From contig JBMDXQ010000028.1 in the NCBI GenBank assembly GCA_048594975.1, positions 1 to 11,195 of the forward strand: DNA of 11,195 bases. Direction: 5' to 3'. The notes under the pieces were generated by a model. That model was given only the letters and a program-made list of their open reading frames with translations, searched no databases and was not told the origin of the DNA. The translations under genes were made by a program, and so were the position numbers. The DNA comes from JBMDXB01 sp048594975. GTDB lineage: Bacteria > Acidobacteriota > Vicinamibacteria > Vicinamibacterales > 2-12-FULL-66-21. This document shows positions 1 to 6,191 of the stretch, piece after piece. The stretch's first letter is position 1. Every line of letters starts with the position of its first letter.

Positions 1-63
1 GTTCGTGAACGGCTACCAGGGGAACGGAATCTGGCGCCTCGCTTGTCGCCGTCGTGAGGTTTC

Positions 64-435
64 CTACGAATGGCGCAAAGGCAACATCCGGACGCGCGTC
101 CCGCCTTCGTCGATCGACAGGAGGGCACCTCGCTCGATGTCTTCTCGGTGCGCTGCGAGTGCGTTGGCGACGATGCTCACGGCAGCGGCAGAGAGCAGAT
201 CCTGAGTGCGAAGTTGGACGACGCTCGGCCCGCCGACGGCACCCGCGGCGAGGATTGCCGAAAAGTCCAGATCGTTGGTGATGAGGACGAACTCGTGCTC
301 GTTCGCCCACGTCAGGATTTCGACGTCAGGCGCGTTTGCGGCACCGACAGAGGACCAGTGGACAGCCTCGAACCCGTGACGCGCCAGCCGGTCGACCCAG
401 CTTGGCGACAGGTTCATGTCCACGAGGAGCTTCAC
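64..435 (-). CDS. DUF5615 family PIN-like protein (probable toxin of a DUF433/DUF5615 pair)
   Basis: This 123-residue protein begins MKLLVDMNLSP, the usual opening of DUF5615 proteins, a PIN-like fold thought to act as an Mg-dependent ribonuclease. Visible acidic positions fit a PIN-type centre: D6 with N8, D37 in the PDVEIL segment, and D55/D57 in ITNDLDF. The length is normal for the family and the frame is intact. The start is GTG (433-435), overlapping the stop of the upstream DUF433 gene by four bases (GTGA), so translation is probably coupled. Known for the family: DUF433 and DUF5615 genes are commonly adjacent and are annotated as toxin-antitoxin-like pairs. Inferred: this is the effector, held in check by the DUF433 partner. 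RNase activity is not shown by the sequence alone. Confidence 0.85.
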   Translation of the reverse strand: MKLLVDMNLSPSWVDRLARHGFEAVHWSSVGAANAPDVEILTWANEHEFVLITNDLDFSAILAAGAVGGPSVVQLRTQDLLSAAAVSIVANALAAHREDIERGALLSIDEGGTRVRMLPLRHS

Positions 436-662
436 GGCTGGCGCAGGGAAACTTCGACTTCCTCAGCCCGCCAGGCGGCGTAGGACAGCGCCTCGGCGAT
501 ATCCTCGGCTTCGAGGTAGGGATACTCGCGGAGAATCTCATCCCGGGTTCGTCCTGCGGCAACGAGGCCGACCACCGTGCCGACGGTGACGCGCATGCCG
601 CGGATGCACGGCTTTCCACCCATTACGGCGGGGTCTCGAGTGATGCGCGTCAGCTGAGGCAT
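432..662 (-). CDS. DUF433 domain protein (probable antitoxin)
   Basis: A 76-residue protein with the DUF433 signature GGKPCIRGMRV at residues 15-25, followed by a helical segment with the look of a small HTH domain (VGTVVGLVAAGRTRDEILREYP, residues about 28-48). It is the first gene of a two-gene minus-strand cassette and its TGA lies inside the GTG start of the DUF5615 gene. The ATG start at 660-662 is chosen because the DUF433 domain begins about ten residues later; no strong Shine-Dalgarno sequence is visible upstream. Inferred role: antitoxin and likely autorepressor of the cassette. It is divergent from padR1, separated by about 110 bp. Confidence 0.83.
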   Translation of the reverse strand: MPQLTRITRDPAVMGGKPCIRGMRVTVGTVVGLVAAGRTRDEILREYPYLEAEDIAEALSYAAWRAEEVEVSLRQP

Positions 663-679
663 GTTCAGGAGCTCATCTC

Positions 680-685
680 ATTGTA
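680..685 (-). promoter_or_regulatory. Candidate -10 box for the DUF433/DUF5615 cassette
   Basis: Read on the minus strand this is TACAAT, five of six matches to TATAAT, about 18 bp before the DUF433 ATG. It would give a very short leader of about ten bases, which fits the absence of a clear Shine-Dalgarno sequence. No convincing -35 box lies 16-18 bp further upstream, so this is a tentative call. Confidence 0.25.
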
Positions 686-751
686 TTGCCAATCGATGGC
701 ACCGCGACGACCCGTCCAAAAGGCGGATTCTGTTGCAACCGGGAAGTGTGC

Positions 752-772
752 TAACCTCGGTAACCGAGGTTA
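752..772. promoter_or_regulatory. Perfect 21-bp palindrome abutting the padR1 start, likely PadR operator
   Basis: The left arm TAACCTCGGT (752-761) and right arm ACCGAGGTTA (763-772) are exact reverse complements around a central A at 762. The padR1 ATG follows directly at 773, and GAGG within the right arm (766-769) is the only Shine-Dalgarno-like sequence there, so a bound dimer would cover the ribosome-binding region and probably the transcription start. PadR proteins generally bind inverted repeats at their own promoters. The variant copy ahead of padR2 supports this. Binding is inferred. In the transcript the same bases could form a hairpin hiding the ribosome-binding site. Confidence 0.7.
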
Positions 773-1108
773 ATGAGCAAACCATCAGATCTCGTCCAAG
801 GCACATTGGACCTGTTGCTCCTCAAAATCGTCGCGCTCCAACCTCTCCACGGTTGGGCCATTGCTCAGCGCCTGAAGCAGGTCTCCGGCGACGTGCTGCA
901 GGTGAGCGAAGGCTCACTGTATCCGGCGCTCCACAAGCTCGAACAGGAAGGCTGGATTACGTCGACATGGGAGCTTGCCGAGAGTGGCCGCCGCGCAAAG
1001 TTCTACACCCTTTCACGTGCTGGGCGAAGAGCGCTCGAACGTGAAACAGCAAACTGGGAACGACTCTCTGGAGCGATCACGCGGGTCGTGCGCTTAAAGG
1101 AGGTGTAG
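773..1108 (+). CDS. PadR family transcriptional regulator 1
   Basis: A 111-residue winged-helix protein of the short PadR class. The conserved blocks are all present: QGTLDLLLLKIVALQPLHGW (residues 9-28), GSLYPALHKLEQEGWI (47-62, recognition helix and turn), and RRAKFYTLSRAGRRAL (73-88, the wing and following helix). The C-terminal W-E-R-L...AI tail is typical of the PadR proteins found ahead of ADOP permeases. The ATG at 773 is chosen because MSKPSDLVQGT matches the start of the second PadR in this window (MSKPTDLVQGT). It lies directly after the palindrome at 752-772 and two bases before the permease start, so it is very likely an autorepressor controlling the permease. The ligand is unknown. 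Confidence 0.93.
   Translation: MSKPSDLVQGTLDLLLLKIVALQPLHGWAIAQRLKQVSGDVLQVSEGSLYPALHKLEQEGWITSTWELAESGRRAKFYTLSRAGRRALERETANWERLSGAITRVVRLKEV
1096..1103 (+). promoter_or_regulatory. Strong Shine-Dalgarno for ADOP permease 1
   Basis: AAAGGAGG lies inside the last codons of padR1, seven bases before the GTG at 1111. An ATG at 1109-1111 overlaps this GTG but is in a different frame that stops about 150 bases later, so GTG is the productive start. A ribosome choosing the overlapping ATG would make no permease. The overlap with the padR1 stop region suggests translational coupling. Confidence 0.7.
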
Positions 1109-1110
1109 AT

Positions 1111-3792
1111 GTGCGGCTGCTCAGGCTGCTCTACACGATACCGCTCAGATTTCGATCCCTGTTTCGGCGTGATCAGGTTGAGCAGGATCTCGAAGACGAG
1201 TTTCGTGACCACCTCGAACGCCAGGTCGAAGCCGGCGTTGCGCGAGGCATGACGCACGATGAAGCTCGCTACGCGGCCATGCGCGCATTCGGCGGCGTGG
1301 AGCAGAGGAAGGAGGAGTGTCGCGACATGCGCCGCGTACATTTCATCGAGCATCGGTTGCAGGATCTCCGCTTCGCCATCCGCCAGCTCCTTAGATATCG
1401 CGGGTTCGCGAGTGCGGCGATCGTTGTGCCGGCACTGGGGATCGCCGCCAGCGTGGCTCTGTTCGGGTTCGTCGATGCGGCGATGATTAAGCCCCTGCCA
1501 TATGCGGATCCGTCCCGTCTGGTAGCAGTCTTCGGTACTCGTCCGGATCTCGCCGCAGGTCAGAATCGCGGATCGGTTTCGTACTTGGACTTCCTCGATT
1601 GGCGGGAGCGTAATCGCGCTTTCAGCTCCGTAGCTGCTTATGATGTTCGGGCAGGCTTCCTACTCGAAACCACGACGGGGCCAGAACGTGTACCCGGCCT
1701 CAGAGTAACGAGCGCGTTCTTCCGCACACTGGGCGTCAGACCGCTGATTGGGCGCGACTTCTCCACTGATGAGGAGGGCGCCTCTGCACCTCCAACGGTT
1801 TTGATTTCGTACGCTGCTTGGCAAAGACGGTTCGGCGGCAGCCGCGATGTCCTCGGCCAAACCGTCACCCTGCAGTCGCCCTGGCTTGGCAATGCCGAGC
1901 CGCACGTCGTGATTGGCGTCCTGCCCCCGGATTTTCACTTTCCAATGGCGCAGTACGCGGAGTTCTGGGCCACGATTAGACGCGCCCAACCGTGTTGGGG
2001 AATTCGGAGTTGCCGCAGCCTGGAAGCGATCGCACGGCTCGCAAATGGCGTCTCTGTGCAAGCTGCATCTGCAGAGATGACGTCTGTTCTCGAGCAACTA
2101 CGACGAGAGTATCCCGACCATCATCGCAGTCAGGAAGTGGCGAAGCTGGTTCCTCTGCGCGACGTGATGCTCGGCGACGTTGGCCGCGTCCTGATAATGC
2201 TTCTCGCCGGCTCACTCCTGTTGCTCGTCATTGCCTGCACGAACGTCACGAGCCTGGTGCTTGCAAGGACCGACAGCCGCGCGCGCGAAATTGCCGTCCG
2301 AAGCGCGCTCGGCGCGTCATCGCCCCGGCTCGTGCTGCAATTCGCCACGGAAGCGTTGGTGCTGGCCACAACCGCGGCGGCTCTTGGAGTGCTGCTGGCG
2401 TCGTTGGGCATGCGATTTCTGAGCAGTTTGCTCACGGCTGACATGATCAGTCGAATGCCTTACTTGCAGGGCATCGGATTCAATCCCCATCTCATCCTGT
2501 TCGCTGTTGCAGTCACGGTGGTCGTTGCCTCCGTCTTCGCACTGACGCCGCTCGCCCGCATTTCCTTTCCCGGAACGCTCGTCGGGCTTAGAGACGACAG
2601 TCGCGCGACCGCTGGGAGGACTTGGCGCCGTCTCGGCGCGCACCTCGTTGTGGCCGAGCTCGCAGTGGCAGTAGTGCTGTTGGTGGGCGCGGGCTTGCTG
2701 GGCCGGAGCCTGTACAGGCTGATCCACGTCGATGTCGGATTCAACGCACAACTGCTCGCGGAGCTTTCGGTGATCCCGAAGCCTAACGCAGGTAGAGAAC
2801 AGCCGGGTGCACTTGCACGTCGGATCGCGGAGCGGCTTGCGGCAGTGCCAGGCGTTCAGTCCGTCGGATATGCCGATCTCTTACCACTTAGCGCGGGCCT
2901 AGCACCCACGTCCACGTTCTGGGTAACCGGTCGCACAAACGAAGAACAACTCCCAGAAGATTGGCCAGTGCGACGGATCAGCGCACACTACTTCGCCACG
3001 CTACAGGCGAAGCTGCAGCGAGGCCGGTACTTCAGCGAAGAGGAAGTTGCATCAGAAAGACCGGTGATGATCATCAATGAGTCGGCGGCGCGTCGCTATT
3101 TCCGGAGCAACGATCCCCTTGGGCAATCGATCGTACTCGGCGGTCCGGCCTCGCTAGCGCGCGAGATCGTCGGGGTGGTGGCCGATATCAAAGACGGTCC
3201 ACCTGAGACGCCGTCCCATCCGAGCGCGTACGTCCCGTTTGATCAGTCGGCCTTTGCGCTCGCCGTTCGTCTAGTGCAGTCAGAGCAGACGTTTTCGCTG
3301 ACGGTCAGAGCGGCGATCCTGGAGATTCGACCCGATGCACTGGTTGGAGAGCTGACGACGGTCGCCGAACGCGTGAATCGGTTGCCGTCGACGTCCCTGC
3401 ACCGGTCAACGGCTTGGCTTATCGGAGCGTTCGCGGCAATTGCTTTCGTATTGAGCGTCGTCGGTCTCTACGGCGTCGTCGCGTACTCCGTTGGTCAGAG
3501 AACGCGCGAAATCGGCGTGCGCATGGCTCTTGGTGCTCAGCGTCGCATGGTTTATCGACTCGTTCTGGGGGAGGCGTCGTGGTTAGCCGGTCTCGGAACC
3601 GTCCTTGGAATGATCTGTGCCGTCATCGCGGCCACGCTGATGCGTAACCTGCTCTTCGACGTGTCCTCATGGGACCCACCAACACTTCTCGGCACCGGGT
3701 TGGTGCTTATGCTGGCGGCGCTCTTGGCGAGCTATATCCCGGCTCAGCGAGCCGCGTCGGTCAATCCGATAGAAGTTCTCCGCACGGAATAG
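1111..3792 (+). CDS. ADOP-type ABC transporter permease 1 (MacB/FtsX-like), complete
   Basis: An 893-residue membrane protein of the acidobacterial duplicated orphan permease family. An N-terminal cytoplasmic prefix domain comes first (about 20-75; EFRDHLERQ, then DEARYAAMRAFGG and RKEECRD). A first membrane helix follows (about 98-122, ending KPLPYADPSRL), then a large MacB-like periplasmic domain (about 130-355). A first FtsX module (about 358-480) has the loop REIAVRSALGAS. A helix at about 512-532 leads to a second periplasmic domain. The C-terminal FtsX module (about 766-893) has REIGVRMALGAQ and ends AASVNPIEVLRTE, the usual family end. The frame is intact and full length. No ATPase gene is adjacent, which is normal for these orphan permeases. 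Co-transcription with padR1 is very likely. Substrate unknown; export or mechanotransmission is inferred from MacB homologues. Confidence 0.93.
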   Translation: MRLLRLLYTIPLRFRSLFRRDQVEQDLEDEFRDHLERQVEAGVARGMTHDEARYAAMRAFGGVEQRKEECRDMRRVHFIEHRLQDLRFAIRQLLRYRGFASAAIVVPALGIAASVALFGFVDAAMIKPLPYADPSRLVAVFGTRPDLAAGQNRGSVSYLDFLDWRERNRAFSSVAAYDVRAGFLLETTTGPERVPGLRVTSAFFRTLGVRPLIGRDFSTDEEGASAPPTVLISYAAWQRRFGGSRDVLGQTVTLQSPWLGNAEPHVVIGVLPPDFHFPMAQYAEFWATIRRAQPCWGIRSCRSLEAIARLANGVSVQAASAEMTSVLEQLRREYPDHHRSQEVAKLVPLRDVMLGDVGRVLIMLLAGSLLLLVIACTNVTSLVLARTDSRAREIAVRSALGASSPRLVLQFATEALVLATTAAALGVLLASLGMRFLSSLLTADMISRMPYLQGIGFNPHLILFAVAVTVVVASVFALTPLARISFPGTLVGLRDDSRATAGRTWRRLGAHLVVAELAVAVVLLVGAGLLGRSLYRLIHVDVGFNAQLLAELSVIPKPNAGREQPGALARRIAERLAAVPGVQSVGYADLLPLSAGLAPTSTFWVTGRTNEEQLPEDWPVRRISAHYFATLQAKLQRGRYFSEEEVASERPVMIINESAARRYFRSNDPLGQSIVLGGPASLAREIVGVVADIKDGPPETPSHPSAYVPFDQSAFALAVRLVQSEQTFSLTVRAAILEIRPDALVGELTTVAERVNRLPSTSLHRSTAWLIGAFAAIAFVLSVVGLYGVVAYSVGQRTREIGVRMALGAQRRMVYRLVLGEASWLAGLGTVLGMICAVIAATLMRNLLFDVSSWDPPTLLGTGLVLMLAALLASYIPAQRAASVNPIEVLRTE

Positions 3793-3838
3793 GCCCAACG
3801 GCTCCTGAGCAGCCCCACCTCGACAGCCAGTCGCCGAG

Positions 3839-4518
3839 TTACGCGGCCGTCCAAGAGAACTCCAAATTCAGCGGGTTGCACGCCCCCGCAACCAGCTTCA
3901 TTTGGACCAAGAGGTCGCCCGTTTCTGGCGACCTCTTGCTGTCTCTGGCCGCGCTCAGCATTCCCGCCAGGTCGCCCTTCAGCGTGATCTTCAGCTCCTC
4001 GCCCTCCGGTTCGAGCAGGATGGTCTCGATCAACGCACGAATGGCTTCCACGGCCGGTGCGGCTCTCCTCGTTCTCCAAAGCGCTACAGAGGCTGCCGAC
4101 CTTCTCGCGGTAAACGTCCGCCATGCGCGGGTGCAGCAGCTCCGGTCAGACCCGAGAAGAGATATTTAGGACGTCGCGCCTAATTGAATCGCTTCGGATC
4201 GCCGCTCGAGGCTACGCGGCGCATCTCCACCTGGCGGGCTTTCACTTGATTCCACGGCTCGTCGTCTATGATTCGCAGCTCGGGAACGACGGTCGTCACC
4301 CACTCTGATCGCGGGTTTGGTCGGGAGACGCGCTTGCCGGTATCCGGGTCCTTGACGTAGCGCAGACGATTCCACACGAGCCGTCGGACGTACAGCTCGT
4401 TGTTCAGGATTCCGGTGCCGCGGGCAGGATTGCCGTGAATCGTGCTGGGATTCCAGTGTGCGCCACCCCGTCCCGGACAGCGTTCCGCGTTCAGTTGCTT
4501 CGCGAGCGCCTTAGAGGG
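3839..4518 (-). pseudogene. Decayed large serine recombinase (C-terminal half, three frames)
   Basis: Read on the minus strand, three pieces lie in the family's order. About 4518-4183 carries KALAKQLNAE, WNPSTIHGNPARGTGILNNE, VWNRLRYVKDPDTGKRVSR and VPELRIIDDEPWNQVKARQ, the Recombinase domain. The frame then meets TAG (4180-4182) and, past it, still reads RRPKYLFSGLT. Next comes ELLHPRMADVYREKVGSLCSALENEESRT (to about 4056) in another frame, and finally EAIRALIETILLEPEGEELK through GDLAGMLSAARDSKRSPETG (4051-3839) in a third. The zinc-ribbon and coiled-coil part expected between SGLT and LLHP is deleted, and the second shift fits a two-base deletion near 4055. The catalytic N-terminal resolvase domain is absent; the upstream sequence is unrelated. 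It is a dead remnant of an integrated element. Confidence 0.85.
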
Positions 4519-4878
4519 CTCCTCACGGCCGGGCAATTGCTGGCCCTCGTCGCACACGAGATCGGCCATGAGTATTGGTGGGACGTCTGGGAAGCGGCCC
4601 GGCGGCAAGGCGACCAGGTCCGGCTGCGCAGCGTGGAAGGCTTGTGCGATGCTGTTGCCGCGCTCACGCTGACCGCGCTCGACATTCCCGCCGATCGACT
4701 CAGCAGCGCGCTCGGCGCGGTGCACGACTTCAACCGAAGGCGGTTCGGCATTCCGGCGAATGACGCGGACTATCCCAGTCCTCGAGAACGGCGAGAAATC
4801 GTGAAGCGGTCCAGCGCGGGGACGGCAGCCGCGGCCAGATGGCGCGTGCCGCCTCCTGATCCCAGTCCAGCGGCGTGA
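4519..4878 (+). pseudogene. N-terminally truncated HExxH metallopeptidase fragment
   Basis: This open frame carries LLTAGQLLALVAHEIGHEYW, with a zinc-metallopeptidase HExxH motif (HEIGH, bases about 4555-4569), followed by GLCDAVAALTL, whose acidic residue may be the third zinc ligand, and a tail ending NRRRFGIP...YPSPRERREIV near 4810. The pattern resembles small M48-like peptidases of soil bacteria. The N-terminal part expected before the HExxH helix is missing: just upstream the sequence becomes the antisense of the serine recombinase remnant, so the frame's ATG at 4435 is spurious. Codons after about 4815 to the stop at 4876-4878 look non-homologous. No promoter or ribosome-binding site is seen. 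Probably not functional; family assignment is from motif memory only. Confidence 0.6.
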
Positions 4879-4881
4879 ACA

Positions 4882-5040
4882 ATTGGCGTAGCCGGGACCG
4901 TACGCGCCGTGAGTCTCGTCACTGACGAAACGGATCGAGTCGTCGACCTCGTGGGGGCTTCCGTGGATAGGCACCTGGAGGTCGAGCCTGTCCACCTCCT
5001 GCATGAGACGCCAGCAGAACGTGCCCACTGACTCCGTTTG
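4882..5040 (-). pseudogene. DUF5996-like protein fragment
   Basis: On the minus strand this segment reads ESVGTFCWRLMQEVDRLDL, then VPIHGSPHEVDDSIRF and DETHGAYGPGYAN. It resembles the middle of DUF5996 proteins, where a helix ending in a rLgldv-i segment is followed by P.EV.d.i.F and DETHaaYdp.yAnrFW. The match ends at the AN: the expected RFWR continuation and the rest of the domain are absent, and no domain start is seen upstream. The frame happens to stay open through the antisense of the metallopeptidase into the recombinase remnant, producing a misleading 298-codon ORF (4180-5076). I read this as a gene scrap; the assignment is moderately secure. Confidence 0.45.
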
Positions 5041-5124
5041 GACCGAGCGCTTCGAAATAATTCGGCGAGAGGACACTCCCGCCCGTTGACGACGCGGATG
5101 GTACTCCGAGAGGAGCCTATGCGC

Positions 5125-5841
5125 TCATTTCTTCTTCGAGGCCTTCTTGAAAGCGTTGTCGACTTGTTTCTTGATGTTCCCGTAATTCTTGCCAAGCTTC
5201 TTTTCCTCCTCCTGAGTGAGGAGCCGGAACGGCACGCGCACGGTGCTCTGCGCGAACTTCACATTGAGCCAATACTGGCCGTACTTCGTGCCCCCAGGCA
5301 CGTGGAAGTAAAGCTGACCCACGCAGGCGCGAGAGTTGGTGACTTCGGCTTCGTCCCATGGCAGCGCGCGCGATCCGAGGTCCGCGAAAAACCCGAGACG
5401 GTTCGCGCCATGGGTCCAGGGTGGAAAGTAGTCGATCGAGTCGCGTTGAACCCTCAAGCGGTTCTGGAGTGCCTGCACTTTTGATTCGTTCTGCCGGTAC
5501 TCCTCGATCGACGGCAGCGGAAGCGTTCCGTCCGGCGTGTCGAGTGTGATGGCCTCGCGTTTGAGCCTGTAGTCCCGCACCCGCTCCATCAGCGTGAGCC
5601 CGACGTCGAGCATGATCCACTCGTCGCCGACCGTACGATTAGCGATCTGGTAACCGAGAATCACGTAGCCTTCGTTGTTGTAGGCTACGCGGACAAATTT
5701 GCCCTCGAGCGTCATGATTTGCGGGATGCCCGGTTGAGGGATCTGCACGCCTGTCTGCTGCTGGCTGCTGGCCTGGAGTGAAGCCAGTGCCGCCAGGCTC
5801 ACGGCGACAAGAACCGTGGCGGCCGAACGCATCGTTGTCAT
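5125..5841 (-). CDS. Secreted protein of unknown function
   Basis: A 238-residue protein with a clear N-terminal signal peptide: MTTMRS, a hydrophobic core TVLVAVSLAALASL, and a likely cleavage around LQASS-QQQ. The ATG at 5841 is preferred to an upstream ATG at 5889 because GGAG lies eight bases before it and the signal peptide then has normal length. The mature part has a Pro/Gln-rich linker (GVQIPQPGIPQ), a predicted beta-rich section with many aromatic residues (VRVAYNNEGYVILGYQ; YFPPWTHGANRLGFF; QLYFHVPGGTKYGQYWLNVKF), and a lysine-rich tail KKQVDNAFKKASKKK. I do not recognise a catalytic motif or named domain. It is a stand-alone gene, divergent from padR2, with codon use like its neighbours and no damage. 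Confidence 0.8.
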   Translation of the reverse strand: MTTMRSAATVLVAVSLAALASLQASSQQQTGVQIPQPGIPQIMTLEGKFVRVAYNNEGYVILGYQIANRTVGDEWIMLDVGLTLMERVRDYRLKREAITLDTPDGTLPLPSIEEYRQNESKVQALQNRLRVQRDSIDYFPPWTHGANRLGFFADLGSRALPWDEAEVTNSRACVGQLYFHVPGGTKYGQYWLNVKFAQSTVRVPFRLLTQEEEKKLGKNYGNIKKQVDNAFKKASKKK

Positions 5842-6004
5842 CGTCAGCTCTCCGAAAGAAAGTTGAACCGTCCACATCGATTGGTGCATCGAGGACGACG
5901 TTCAACCTCGGCAGAAAACGTGCCAGGCGCCAGCGGCGCCCACCTCCACTGCCCGTGCCTGGTTGCTAGGAAACGCGCGCCATAGACACCCGCAGCACCC
6001 CGTG

Positions 6005-6042
6005 GGAGGTTTCACGCCTCCGGAATCCCGGAGTAACTCCGG
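6005..6042 (+). promoter_or_regulatory. Array of mutually exclusive stems upstream of padR2
   Basis: Four short segments can pair in alternative ways: A GGAGG (6005-6009), B CCTCCGG (6017-6023), C CCGGAG (6028-6033) and D CTCCGG (6037-6042). A pairs with B, B with C, and C with D, with loops of seven, four and three bases. C-D together form the perfect 15-bp palindrome CCGGAGTAACTCCGG (6028-6042), whose GTAAC centre is also the centre of the two padR-proximal palindromes. It may be an RNA switch-like leader, a remote operator half-site array, or chance in GC-rich sequence. Confidence 0.35.
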
Positions 6043-6137
6043 ATACTCTGATGCTCGGGCTACGCTGCTCCCACAGCCGCAAGTGCCGCCGTTTGCACGC
6101 CACCGCAGGGCCGCGTAGCGCCTCCCTCGCCTCAGGC

Positions 6138-6166
6138 TTGCTTCGGGCGCCGGTTGGCGCTACTCT
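6138..6166 (+). promoter_or_regulatory. Candidate sigma70-type promoter of padR2
   Basis: TTGCTT (6138-6143) and TACTCT (6161-6166) are separated by exactly 17 bp. Each matches the consensus hexamer at only three of six positions, so the spacing and placement carry most of the weight. The predicted start of transcription, near 6173, falls inside the palindrome at 6166-6186, as expected for an autorepressed gene. A short hairpin (GCGCC-GGTT-GGCGC, 6147-6160) lies in the spacer. Confidence 0.35.
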
Positions 6167-6186
6167 CCAATCAGTAACTGAGAGGA
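6166..6186. promoter_or_regulatory. Imperfect 21-bp palindrome before padR2, likely PadR operator
   Basis: Centred on A6176, eight of ten position pairs are complementary, with an unbroken core TCAGTAACTGA (6171-6181). Aligned on its centre with the padR1 palindrome, it keeps GTAAC, while the flanking C-G pair (CGGTAACCG) becomes A-T (CAGTAACTG), changing on both sides together. Its centre lies 16 bases before the padR2 ATG, against 11 for padR1. The right arm includes the GAGAGGA ribosome-binding sequence. Confidence 0.6.
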
Positions 6187-6191
6187 CTGGC

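Noticed and set aside
2915..2935. GGTAACC inside the permease 1 coding sequence as another PadR site
   Set aside because: The symmetry is only seven bases and does not extend, and it is fully explained as coding sequence.
4180..5076. Continuous minus-strand frame of 298 codons
   Set aside because: Only its two ends resemble proteins (DUF5996-like and recombinase); the middle is antisense to the HExxH metallopeptidase. It is a chance read-through of separate fragments, not one gene.
5085..5124. Possible terminator after the secreted-protein gene
   Set aside because: The only stem is about four base pairs and there is no T tract.
5862..5906. GTTGAAC (5862-5868) and GTTCAAC (5900-5906) as an inverted repeat upstream of the secreted-protein gene
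   Set aside because: Arms of seven bases separated by more than 30 are expected by chance in several hundred bases; no further symmetry supports an operator.
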